From positions 2,046,001 to 2,110,000 of the forward strand of contig JAACJK010000163.1 in NCBI GenBank assembly GCA_013368325.1: DNA of 64,000 nt. The letters run 5' to 3'. The translations under genes were made by a program, and so were the position numbers. This document shows, piece by piece, positions 20,601 to 31,091 of the stretch (positions are counted from its first letter, which is position 1; each line of letters opens with the position of its first letter). Origin of the DNA: Ephemerocybe angulata (Eukaryota; Basidiomycota; Agaricomycetes; Agaricales; Psathyrellaceae). The notes beneath the pieces were generated by a model. The model saw only the letters and a program-made list of their open reading frames with translations, searched no databases and was not told the DNA's origin.

Positions 20601-22400
20601 AGGAGGAGTCGCCATATGCGATCTGTGGGCAGCAAATTAGCTTATTTCATGCAGCGAACGCGGAGTCGTACCGTTGAGGAAGACGATACATGGCGTATGA
20701 TTGCAATATGTATAGTATGCCGACGAAGGTAGTTCACGGAGTGTTCAAATGCGGTTCTGGTGGTCCTTAAGTACATATAATGACGGTGGGGAAATTATAG
20801 AAATTCGTCACGTCACAAGACAACTATTGCGTAGTTAACTTCAAATTGTCACGTCACGTTGGGGCGGATTGCTACGAGAGAAATCGATGTGTCACAGCAA
20901 GGGGTAGTCGAGATTCGCTCGGAAGTGGCGCCCTACCTCTTCAAGCTAAGAGAAAAAGGTCGATTTCATGTCTCCGTGAGCATATCCAGTCCCACCCGAA
21001 CTTTTGGGCGAATGATGCGGCCTACACTCCCCACAGTCTGTCATACCGCTGGGCTGCAAAGTTGCTACTCCGTGGCGCAATCGCTATGTCAAAACCAAAT
21101 TTCTATGTCACGCTCCGAACCCCGATTACTATAATTTCCACCCTGTCAGAAATGTGCCAAAGAATCAGACTATCCCGCGATATGCAGACTGGGCGAGCAC
21201 TACCCGCGCTGGATTTGGCCGGGCTTCGTGGATAGACACCCATGGGATTACAGGGACGTTCAATGCAAACAGCAATTACGACATCCCGTGGCCTGCATAG
21301 TGAAGAGGCTTATCACCGGAAGCAGCCGACTTTGCAAACCCGCCTAGCCAAATTCACAGGACTGAGAGACATTGAAGCTCTACCCCACCCCGGCGTTGGC
21401 ATACGTACACTCGCTAATCAGTGTGATGTAAAAGGCTGGTAGACGATAGCTTACGGTTACGTGCCCTTGTCATGTCAATGTTGTACATCAACGATAATAT
21501 CAGCGAGTAATTCAATTACTATCTTGAAACGGCGGATGCGCCCGTCAGAAAGCTACGTTGTTACGATTTATGTCTGATTGTGAAAAGAGAAACGCGCAAT
21601 TGTATTGGGGGGTTCTGAGACGCCGTGATATCTCACACGGTGTCGTGGTACAACCTGCACTGGAATGCATCCATGACCAGTGGGATAAATTAGATCATTA
21701 GAAGGTTATATCAGACGCTATAGCTACTGTGTTCTACAAGGCGTGCGAGGATCTCTTTGAGCCGCATTTTTCCTTCCTTTCTATTGCGACGCGCGCCTTG
21801 CACGTGTGTCTGTTGTGTCTGTTTAGAAATCTTTGTCTCGGTGATAACAAGTACAGCGCGGGACACTTTGGTGTCTTTATATTTGAGGTATTACAAAGAG
21901 GGACGAGCATCTGTCACATAACGCAACATCATCGAGCGGACGCTCTTCGCTCCCAGCTAGCGGTCTTCCACGATGCGTCAACCCGGTGTCCAACTCTGGT
22001 GTACTCCCCGGGGTAAAATAAGGTGAAGATGACGGTGCAGGTTGTTCATGACATAAGGTTGAGGACGCGGGCTCGTTGGAAACACGTGCCTTTTCTGAGA
22101 TGTACGCCTCGCGCAATGTATTGTTGAACTCTGCGAAGAAGTCAGTCGTCGATCAATGAATCTGCTGGGGCACGAACGTAGTGGACCGTCAGAACGCCCT
22201 TCCGCAGGAGGCGGGGTGCGAAATCGCGAGGCGTCAGAGATCATAGCGAGCGCGACTGCTTGGGATATGCACTGAAATAATCAACGTCGTACGGGTTACG
22301 TTGACAGAGGCAGAACACAGGCTGAAAACATACGGTGGACCCTGTCTCTTTGCAAGGCTCGCATCTACCACGGGAAAGATTGCACTGGTCGGAAAGTTAG
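17700..22400. other. Long region without convincing genes
   Basis: Frames here are short and mutually overlapping. The most protein-like are 18799-19164 (minus, about 120 codons), 19817-20035 (plus, 72 codons) and 20846-21442 (plus, broken between frames). None has a motif I can name. The composition resembles decayed coding sequence rather than a clear repeat. Confidence 0.4.
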
Positions 22401-22405
22401 AATGT

Positions 22406-22640
22406 TTAAAGGTATTGGTCGTCGACTGTACTAACAGCGACACCTTTGTAGAGGCATGCGACGCATATTTGGCGATGATTTGACCTAAGTGCTGCGCGAA
22501 TGGAGCGACGCAAGGCCGTGTCCTGGATAATTTCGATTTCATCGAGTTCGCTTTTTGACGTTGAACTGTATCCCAGGGGGGTATGAGTAATGGACGGGAA
22601 ACGCATGGTGTATGGACTCTCACCGAGGCATTTTCTTGTC
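22406..22640 (-). pseudogene. Possible F-box gene scrap
   Basis: The minus-strand segment ALRSNHRQICVACLYKGVAV has the same spacing as the post-F-box segment of the neighbouring gene (LMRSTRHCHAVGSIRLYRDV). It lies just downstream of that gene in the same orientation. No further match follows. It may be the remains of a tandem copy. Confidence 0.22.
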
Positions 22641-23028
22641 CGAGATAACCAGTAGTGACATGGTCTCATATACGAGGCACCATCGGCACCTACGACGATG
22701 ACGTACCTGAGCAAGGCTACTGAATGGACCAATAAATGGACCGGCCTGACCCATGGCAGGCCCGTACGTAACGTGGTCCCATTCCGGAACTACATACACA
22801 GTCCAATTGGGGAGATGTGTGGCAGGGGCCCACCCACCCGTGGTTACTATAATGTATGATAGCTTCTCTAATCTGGTGTAAGCTAATCACACTGTATCAT
22901 CGCCCCAGCCAGCCCCAGCTGTAGTGGTGCATATGCCCGGAGATAGCACACAACTGCCGTTCAAACGGGAAGTTGCGATCACAACGGGTGATATTGGGAA
23001 ATTCGCAAGTAACGAGCGAGACAGCTAC

Positions 23029-23047
23029 GTAGGTAGGTAGGTAGGTA
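23029..23047. repeat. GTAG microsatellite
   Basis: Almost five perfect units of GTAG, just past the stop codon of the F-box gene on the minus strand. Confidence 0.85.
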
Positions 23048-23074
23048 AATAGTTGTAGCCGCAGTGAAACTTCC

Positions 23075-24271
23075 TCAGGGATCATTGCCGAAGATGTACC
23101 ACCGAGAGGCGATCATTCTGTTGTGTGCGAAACAATTGAATCTGGCGTATGTCATATTCCAACGTTGCCCTAACTGTACAGGCTTTCGGAACTCGAGCAA
23201 GGATGTCCTGAAGTACGTCATCGATTCGCGTGTCTCTTGCATCCGGTCCAAACATGCCAAAATGTCTATCTCTTCTCTGTATTCGAGTTCGTACGGCTCG
23301 CATAGAACTGCTGTGCATTCACATGTCCGACGTGCGGGTCTGACACTGACCCCAAGTGCTTCTAGCTTGGGATATGCGAATGGATAGTCCAGTAGGAGGC
23401 GGAGAATCGGCTTCGGGATAGACTGTTATCAGCTAGGTCTCCCACATTAAGAAACGCTTACCAGCGGGTTCAATGACTCGCATCGGTATCCTCTCAGCAC
23501 AAGGCTTTGCAGCTGCTGAAGACCGGTGCTCAGTTGAAGTAATATCTCCGGCCATGGATATCGTGAATTGTTCGCGTGTGACGTATCTATGTCAGAGTGT
23601 GTGTGTAATTCAAGATGCCGGAGACCTCCATACACCAATGTCAGGCCATGTTGAAACACTTCCAGTGATTGGTAGGTGAAAGGGAAGAGGAGGAGTCGCA
23701 ATTCTTTAATAAATCTGTACTGTATAAGTGCCACCAGTCCGGTGTGTCCTTGTATCTCTATGCGTTTGAGATTTGGCAAAATAAGCTGGGTGTACGGTGA
23801 AAGACCCATGGACATGTCATTAACGAAGCGTATGTGACTCCGCTTGTTTCTAATCACTGGGGAAGGGCATGCCGCGCTGAAGGCTTTCTGCAGAACACTG
23901 TCGTTGAAAAGGCTTGACCAAATAATAAGCGTTTCCAGGTTCCTAAGCTGGATAAGGGATGCGACTAGTAAGTCCGCTAGACCCTGTCTATTTGACATGT
24001 TTAAAGTCTTCGGAGACAAGTAGTGGAAGGTTTTGACGTGAGAAGCGTAAAGTGATGTATTGCGCGATCTGTGTGAAAGGGTTCGCATCAACAATCGTCC
24101 TCGCTTGGAACCCCCGTTGACCACGACGTCTCGGTACAGCCGGATAGAGCCAACGGCATGGCAGTGGCGAGTTGAGCGCATGAGTGCTGAGATGTCGTGT
24201 GGTGTCTGTAGAAGTTCGAAGATATAGCACCATAATTCGGTGGGTAGTTCAGATGGGATGAAAGTCTCCAT
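23075..24271 (-). CDS. F-box-like protein, paralogue 1
   Basis: Exon 1 (24271-23462) starts MET, then an F-box-like segment (IPSELPTELWCYIFELLQT) and leucine-rich stretches (LRNLETLIIWS, ILPNLKRIEIQ, LRHLELHTH). A GTAAGC donor after LRGYRCESLNPL leads into a 116-codon open exon (23422-23075) with matching phase. The acceptor may be at 23423 (39-nt intron) or 23411 (51 nt); both keep phase 0. About 385 residues in total. The exon layout matches the genes at 45724, 53820 and 55246: an intron placed about 110 codons before the end, after the final leucine-rich segment. F-box proteins act as SCF ubiquitin-ligase adaptors; the target is unknown. Confidence 0.72.
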
Positions 24272-24991
24272 TGCTTTTCTTTGCTGCGTATATGCCCTCC
24301 ATATACTAGACAGAAATCGAGGCTGTTCCTTAGCTACAATAGCAACGGCACAGCCTTCGGTACCGCATACTCGCGTCCACTATACCGATAGGGCTCTGCA
24401 AAACCCGGTATGTGTTTACGTACAGTGTGCCCTGGGCGGCCCGCTGTCGGTGGACATTGTTATATATGGAAAGAGATTGACGAGGAAAGCTGCCCAATTA
24501 GTTTCACCAACTCGCGCATACTTCAAAGCATATAACCATGCAGTTCAACGAGGAAGACCATCCTGGCTCTGCTCTACACCTTAACCTCCTGAGCGTGATT
24601 TCTGTGGGATCCCATGTCCAAACTGTGGAGGTCTGCTAGTAGGTATTGCGTGAATTCTACGAATTCCAGGCCTGACGTGGTATGCAAGCCCCCTAGACAG
24701 TGATGGACGATTGGTGGAACCCGAAGACCTAGAAACACACGCCTCAACGCATCAGTTTGATTTGCCATTATGTTATGATGGTCTTTCCGCAGTCGTTGTG
24801 CCGGAGGTCTACATGACCCAGGACGTCCGTTTCGTGCTTATCTGCCGTATCGCGTTGGACGATCAGACGCGGCAATGTCCGTTTAGGGGTATGGTGTAAC
24901 AGTAATATTTATTGAAAGGGGACATGCCTGGATGATATCTTAGTAGATCTGTCGGCGCTGTTAAGACAGGGCCCCAGTTTGACATGTCGCT
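24272..24991. other. No convincing gene
   Basis: Short frames only. It separates the minus-strand F-box gene from the acidic plus-strand ORF and may hold upstream exons of the latter, but I could not place any. Confidence 0.4.
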
Positions 24992-25477
24992 ATGCGAGGC
25001 GAATCGGTAGTCCTCCGCGCCATTGAATCCGAAGGAGTACTTACGCAATTATTCCCAGATAGATTGCGGTGGCCAATGATCGACCAATACAATAAGCTTC
25101 GCGTGCCTAACTGGACATATGGGGATAGCGATGAAGAAGACGAGCCAGACGGTGTTACGGAGTGGGAGTTTGCAGCCTCCAGTCCATCCTTGGGGGAAAG
25201 AGAAGGCAGCGTAGAGGACGACAGTGATGATGGCAGCGATTCAGAGGGCTCAGATAGCCGTGATGGCAACTGGGGGTCAGACGAGAGCTCCATGGAAAGC
25301 TCCTCCTCTGAAGGCTCCTCTGTGTATTCAGATATGGCAGAGGAAAGGTGGCGTCCGCAGAATTCTAGCCCCCATGATGGTCCGTTCGGAGTTGTTGCAA
25401 GTAATGAGATAGGGCAATACTTCTGCCGGGCGAGCGCACCGGCTGCGGATGCGGAGTCAACGGATTCATTCAGTTAA
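24992..25477 (+). CDS. Acidic low-complexity ORF
   Basis: A 161-codon frame with an ordinary N-terminal 45 residues (RLRWPMIDQYNKLRVPNW). A Ser/Asp/Glu/Gly-rich middle follows, with runs such as SDEEDEPDG and SDSEGSDSRDGN, then a short normal tail. It probably represents the last exon of a gene whose first exons lie upstream. Such acidic tails occur in many fungal unknown proteins. Function unknown. Confidence 0.38.
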   Translation: MRGESVVLRAIESEGVLTQLFPDRLRWPMIDQYNKLRVPNWTYGDSDEEDEPDGVTEWEFAASSPSLGEREGSVEDDSDDGSDSEGSDSRDGNWGSDESSMESSSSEGSSVYSDMAEERWRPQNSSPHDGPFGVVASNEIGQYFCRASAPAADAESTDSFS

Positions 25478-25631
25478 TGCTACGGCGTAGAAGGATCCGA
25501 AGGCTTTCGTAAGTCTGGTTTACGAAGGTTTGGTATGGAGAGGTAGTAATGAAAGGCTTGTACGGTTGTGTGGTGAGTCGGGAGTGTTGGCTCCACAAAA
25601 TACAACATTTGTTCGCATGTACACCATATAC

Positions 25632-25652
25632 ATAGAGCATATAAGGGGGTCA
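25632..25652 (+). repeat. Short dispersed repeat R2, copy A
   Basis: A 21-bp block containing GAGCATATAAGGGGGTCA recurs exactly at 27848-27868. The motif looks like a TATA-box region, and each copy lies near a GGTAACC-type sequence. It may be the remains of a shared promoter or of a small transposon. Confidence 0.6.
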
Positions 25653-26047
25653 GACTTGGACAATGTAACCTCAGGTAACCTCTCTTTTTGAGTGAGGTAA
25701 GGTTACCGCATCCTCGTACACGGGTCCTTGGCATGTGCTATGACTGTTCGGATCCCAATGGCACGCTTTCCGGCACCCGCTGCGTGTGGGAGAGTCGAGA
25801 TAGGCGTCGAGTACCTCCCAATTGGGCAAGGGAAGTGTCTGTGCTTTGTATCGACGCTGGATGGTGCGTACTAATGGGTAAAAGGGCCTCATTACATTTT
25901 GGTAGTATATATTACTGGCCTGAGGGCCGCTGTGCATCAGACGAGCCATTGGTGGTCACCCCAGTATGAAATTAAGGGTGGGAAGCGGGCCAATGGCTTT
26001 TCCCAGTTTATGGGCCTCAGTATACATATCAAAGCAACGAGTATGGC

Positions 26048-26716
26048 TCAATCGAGAGCATCGATGAAGTCGCCGGTCGAAGGGGGAGCATCCCCTGCGT
26101 CCGGCAACGCCTTGCTGTTCAGGGCACCCACAGGGCTTTCTTCTCTTGCTGGAGGATTCGTTTGGGGTACGTCTGCACTCGGCGTCGTGGCGAGGGCAGG
26201 ATTGGGCTCTGTAGTATCCACATCAGCCGCCCTCGAATAGTAAGGGTGACGATATACAGTGGGGGGCCCGGCCTGAGATCTATTCCCGAAGCCATAATAC
26301 TGGCCACCGTAATAGCGATCGCGAGCTTGGTCCCCCTGCCTTCCCGGGGCCGAGTACGTTGCCCTGAAATGCTCTGCGTCCCTAGTGGCAGCGGCAGCCA
26401 TTGCCGACGTATGGCTATTGGCGAAGGGGAAGCGCCTCTCGAGCTCGTTGCCGTCCATTCGGGTGAAGGTTCGCGGGCCAGTGCCTCCAGTAGCCGTCCA
26501 GGCTTGCACTCGCGCACCGTTGTTGACGATCTCAGTGCGTCCTCGCCCGCGATCTATGACAATGCTTCCGGGGCCAGCATTGAGGACGGTGATTGTCCCG
26601 CTGACCGTGACGCCGGGGTTGTTGAGCCAGCTCATGTCAATCATGTCGGGCATGCCTGGCTCAGGCTCGTCGTTGTCGGTGCGGGTGTAGGTGTGGGTGG
26701 CGGCGTTGTTTGACAT
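26048..26716 (-). CDS. Unknown protein, 222 residues
   Basis: A single-exon frame from an ATG at 26716. The first 70 residues include a beta-rich stretch (VTVSGTITVLNAGPGSIVID). The rest is hydrophilic, with Arg/Tyr/Gly-rich parts (ARDRYYGGQYYGFGNR) and a Pro/Ala-rich acidic C-terminus. No signal peptide or membrane segment. The start codon and even composition support a real gene; I recognise no family. Confidence 0.55.
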   Translation of the reverse strand: MSNNAATHTYTRTDNDEPEPGMPDMIDMSWLNNPGVTVSGTITVLNAGPGSIVIDRGRGRTEIVNNGARVQAWTATGGTGPRTFTRMDGNELERRFPFANSHTSAMAAAATRDAEHFRATYSAPGRQGDQARDRYYGGQYYGFGNRSQAGPPTVYRHPYYSRAADVDTTEPNPALATTPSADVPQTNPPAREESPVGALNSKALPDAGDAPPSTGDFIDALD

Positions 26717-27847
26717 ATCTCTGGTGGGTTATTGGCGTGAGGGTTGGTGCTGAGTCCTGAACTCCTCAGGGTGATGGCCTTTATAGTGAGCAGAGCTATG
26801 GCGAAAGGGGCAGCATCAGTGGCAAGCGCGTGGAGCCGATCGTTCGTCTCGTGGACAATCGATAAACAATTAACTAGGCACACTGGCTCCGGATGCCGGG
26901 CGCTCAGCACAATCGCATTAACGCGCCAATGGCGTACTGAAGACGAACGGCAACAGTTCACTGAACAATGACAGAAACACTGCATTTGTCAACACACCAC
27001 TCATGTTGAGCAGCCGCGGAGTTAGCGCCTCGTTTTTTCGACGAAATGGTGTGTAACTTCTGAGATCGATCATGCAAAATTTCGCCAAATGGCTACAGCT
27101 CTGACAGTTCCCTCCCCATTATGCCTTGGCGTCTCCATCAACTCTTTGCACTTAATTTTTTGATCGTTACCCAACATTGTGTCCGTGGTGTCCATAATAA
27201 CGCGCGCAAGTTCCAATTGATTGCCGCTTTGAAGTTCTTCGATACCACCACCACCGTTGCCAATTGTCTTGCCCGAGGCCTGAATACCCATCTCACCGAG
27301 TTGGCGACCATCTTACGCCTACTATCAAGTAAGTGCTTAGTTGAGAGCAAACTCAGATTCTTCAAACTGGCCAAACCAGAGCGAATCTTCTCGGAAGCAT
27401 CTGACTCACTGGGACCGCAGGTGCACCCGAGTTAGTCGTAGACGGTACCGACAAACAAAGAATAGCGGTGTGCAGCGTGGCACGTGCACCAGGCGAGGTT
27501 CTGAATGTTCACTTCAGTTTACAACTTCTAACTTGAAGTCGATCGGCGCACCATCCTACCACCTCGATACTCCAAACCTCCAAGGTCTCCGGGAGCCATA
27601 TTGACACAAGCTTTCCCTCGCATAGGCGCTCGCGCAAGATCCCGGCCGCGCTGATGGCATTACCATATTTGGTTCGAAATGTCCGGCGGTCGCTTCCTTT
27701 GGGCGCGCGCGATCACATTTCGCGCGGCGGCTTCACGGGCGTCCCCTGCATTGACCATCCTGCCCAGAAAAGGACGAGGAGGACCAGTGAGATCGTCGCG
27801 TGGGGTTAGGCGAGGTCAACCGGTAACCTTTTCGACTTGTCAGACAT

Positions 27848-27868
27848 ATAGAGCATATAAGGGGGTCA
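27848..27868 (+). repeat. Short dispersed repeat R2, copy B
   Basis: Exact second copy of the 21-bp block at 25632, including its TATA-like core, about 2.2 kb away in the same orientation. Confidence 0.6.
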
Positions 27869-27898
27869 CACATCGGTATACGGGCCAAGGATTCAAGA

Positions 27899-27921
27899 AG
27901 GTAGTAGTAGTAGTAGTAGTA
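27899..27921. repeat. AGT trinucleotide microsatellite
   Basis: About seven units of GTA/TAG in a row. Not coding as far as can be seen. Confidence 0.85.
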
Positions 27922-28199
27922 TATTAACCGGAGCTGGTCCAATTCCTGAACTCCGGGGTCTGGGCTTCTATCATAGGACAAGCAAAACTACGACTATCCA
28001 GGTAGACTCTGTGTAGCCTCTGGTCTGAGCTTCTGAGAAAGTTAACATCCTGGCACGTGTTACATAAGTCCTTTCTGAATGTTGCTTTATATCTAGCCGC
28101 GAGAGAATTCTGGGTCTCGTTGCGTGGAGCTCTATATCAATATCGCGTCAGAATTTTCGCTTCTTTGGGGAGAGCAGCGAAGATAGCGCCAGCCCTGGC

Positions 28200-28701
28200 T
28201 TACCGGTGATAGCCAAGGAGGAGATGGCTTGACGTTATAAATGCCTTCAGATATCTGTCGTGTTAGCCAGCTATCGATTCCTGAGTATTTGCATCTAGGG
28301 TTTTGATCGTGGACTTACCGCTTTGCTAAGAGGTCGATGTATGGGAGTTCCACGGAGCGAATGTTGCAATATGAGGATTCGATCATGCCTTTTTCCCTGT
28401 ACTTCGCTACGACGACATGCCCTAACCAATCCAGACGAAACTCGTTTTGGATAGATTCGTTAATGGGTAAAAGGATGGTGTGGTTGGAGACATAGAATCG
28501 ATACGAAGGTAGTGCTCGAGTACCAGTATTTCCATTTGTGGTAACTCTCACGCTGAATGCGCCTTCGGGAAAGTAGTTTCGTAGGTCAACGTCTTCCGGA
28601 GTTTCAATAATATTCTCCCTTGTGACCTTTCTCGCAAACGGCCGTAAGCTGGAGGTGCCGCGGGCGTCGTATAGTAAGCACGTAACGTTAACTCCTTGCA
28701 T
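28200..28701 (-). CDS. Unknown small protein, two exons
   Basis: Exon 1 (28701-28319) starts with ATG and encodes 127 codons, including RFYVSNHTILLPINESI and DWLGHVVVAKYREKG. A GTAAGT donor follows. A 64-nt intron with a GGCTAAC branch site and CGACAG acceptor leads in phase to a short exon (28254-28200, YLKAFITSSHLLLGYHR, stop). In total 145 residues. The pattern of an N-terminal strand-rich region and a short helical tail is common among unknown Agaricomycete proteins. It lies 0.8 kb downstream of the pseudokinase gene on the same strand. Function unknown. Confidence 0.5.
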
Positions 28702-29520
28702 AATGGTGGATGCAGTTGTCTGAGGTTATGTTAAGAGATATCAGCACTCGCATGCTGTGTGCAAGTGTTAATCGGTAAGAGGAGATTCACAGGTTCGTGG
28801 CTCATAGTCGTGAAGGGGTCGGTGTACGTATGCTGTGGCGGCATATGTCGAAGGTACGCGCTGCGTTGTAGAGTAGACGGCCTACCTGTCGAAGGAAGAG
28901 TGGGTGCAGAACATCTCGTGGTTGCGTGGACTGCGTATGCATTGGAGGTGTGCAGCGAATGCCATTGACTATACCTTGCATTGGTCGATGTGTGTTTTGG
29001 GGGGGGGGATATATGTCTATATGGTTTCAGGTTGAGTATATACGCCCGAATAAACACTTGGAGGCCTGGTATACGTACACATAGTATTTCTATGAGTCAA
29101 CCGCACGTACGCACAGATCAGGCGACTTTGATACCTTTGCTTCGATTTGATAGAGTAAGCTCTTTAGATTGCGGGCAATGGGCAGGTGGTACATCATCGT
29201 GGAAGCATTAATGACTCAAATACTATCACCCGCCTGTACTTTGCCTACACCGATCTTTGGCCTTGTCACACACTGGGACGACGTAACCTTCTACGTAGCT
29301 ACCTACCTGTCACGCAGCCAACGCCCACCAAATGAACTACAGGTTGATGATAGGATGTCAATTAGGTACCGGTGAACAAAGGATGGGTGTTCAGTAGTGT
29401 TGTCATCGACGGCCTAGCCCGTGCTTCCAAGCGACACAGCTTTGTGATTGCGTCAGAGAGATCTGTATCGGGTATGAGGGCCTCATGGATGAAGTAGTAG
29501 CGTGTCAATGTTTTTTAATA
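28702..29520. other. No gene seen
   Basis: Spacer between the pseudokinase stop codon and the small minus-strand gene. It includes a run of nine G at about 28999-29007. Frames here are short and look like noise. Confidence 0.5.
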
Positions 29521-30736
29521 TTATGAACGGTGTGGAAAGCATACTTCGAGCACAGTAAGTGTCTCCAGGTGGGTTTTGTGGATCTGGTTCCACCCATGAA
29601 TATCACAGAGTTCGCCTTCGTCGTCGAAGTATATCGAGTTGTTTGTTCTCTCGATGAGAAGAGTGAGTTCGGAGGGGAAGGGGCCGAAGAGAATGTCCAT
29701 TATTTTGAAGGTCAACGCGGGGTTGACGTCTTCGTTGGCAAATGTAGGGGACCAGAGTAATGTCCGCCCAAGATAGAGCTCTGCCGCAATTATTCCTATC
29801 GCGAAGTTATCGATCTCCTTGTGAAGTATTGATTGGTCTTGGCAATGCCATCAATATGCACAGCATTGAAACTGCATGCGGAAGTACAATACCGAGTAGT
29901 AGTTCCGGGGCACTGTATCCTCGAATTCCTGTTGGTTGTGTATCACCTAGACTTAGATCCCCAGTAAATAGTACTTGTATCGTATTATGCACGAGCTCTT
30001 CCTGCCAATACAGTGCGCGTTCAGCGTGAGCCATCAATGGTCTCCGGTGAATATGTCGCAAATATATTTACACATACCCGGTCAGTACAAGCGCCAATAC
30101 GACAATTGTACGTGCTTCTCGTACACGTGCTTACGTCGTCGAGATATATGCAGTCGGGCGATATATTGCCGTGAGGGAAGCCATGTAAGTGCAGATCTAA
30201 GTAACATTCGGTCAGTACGGGAGCAACCTTAAACTGGCTACGGACACGAGGCAGCATGCATCAGCTGTGCTGTGATGTCCTTTACGTCGCGGCGAGTGAA
30301 GAGTGTCTCTGGTTTGCGTCGTCGGAAGTCACGCAGGGAGAGCTGGCCAACCTGAAAGATGGAAAGTATGTGGCAGTGTCCAAGAACTCCGTTCGAGACG
30401 AATCGCGCTATCCGCCTGGAAGACGACCTGTGAGCCTTGACGTAGGGATTACAGGTGTGGTCTTACATGTTTCCTGAGAAGCGCTTCATCCAGCGCATTT
30501 CCTCGCGGTGTTCCCTGTCTATTTCATGGAGTTGGCGGTGTATACTTTTGATAACGTACACAGTGGGCGCGTGTGTCGTATCCATGAGAGTGATTTCAAG
30601 GTGTGTGCTACAAGAACTTCCGGGGAGTACCTTCCGAACGAGATCTAGGAGGGGTAAGAAACAGTGCGGTCATTTCAGTGTGCGTACATTTGCCCAACAC
30701 TGTGTCGCCAACGGCGAGTTTTAGTTGCTCGCACAT
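29521..30736 (-). CDS. LAMMER-like pseudokinase A
   Basis: Six exons join in phase: 30736-30688, 30644-30467, 30427-30246, 30196-30078, 30001-29893, 29837-29521. The product has 317 residues. The order of segments is that of a CMGC kinase: LGKYLVRKVL (strand 1), VYVIKSIHRQ with the ATP-site lysine, the alpha-C glutamate region, SYLHLHGFPHGN (catalytic loop), GYSAPELLL (APE), IDNFAIGIIAAELYLG (alpha-F) and FKIMDILFGPFP, which matches the LAMMER/CLK block EHLAMMERILGPxP. The glycine loop is lost, the catalytic Asp of the HxD motif is Asn, and the DFG region reads FTGD. Catalysis is therefore unlikely and a scaffold role is inferred. Most donors (GTAAGA, GTATGT) and branch sites are good; the GTCCGT donor at 30245 and the 39-nt second intron are weaker. 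The start ATG is the first after an in-frame stop, and an upstream exon is possible. Confidence 0.72.
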
Positions 30737-31091
30737 CGCAGAGTCTTGTTGGTTTGCCTGTTCACTTCGAGTTTCGAAAAGGCGATGTTCTGGAGGACTG
30801 TTGAGCCTTGTTTCTGTCTAGATAGGGATTTCGAATACCACCGGTGTTTCGCAGTTGCAGCAGATCAGTCGGAGATAATGCACAGCAGGACACGGCCTGA
30901 TACGGCCTGTACTTCGGAATCGGTATGAAAGTAGATTTGCCAGTTTAGTCCAGATGCTGTACATGTGGTCCTAAATCGATCGAGATCCGGAGGACCCGTG
31001 ATGGTGAGGTGACAGACATATATATGCCAAGGTCTTTGTTCGGGGCACAAAAACACTACTAGTAGCTCTCGACACTACTATCGTGAATACA

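Larger units (their letters stand above)
26717..28199. other. No convincing gene; short repeats
   Basis: Overlapping frames of 73-104 codons lie around 27070-27600 on both strands without known motifs. The stretch also holds copy B of repeat R2 (27848-27868) and a TAG/GTA microsatellite at about 27899-27921. Confidence 0.4.
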
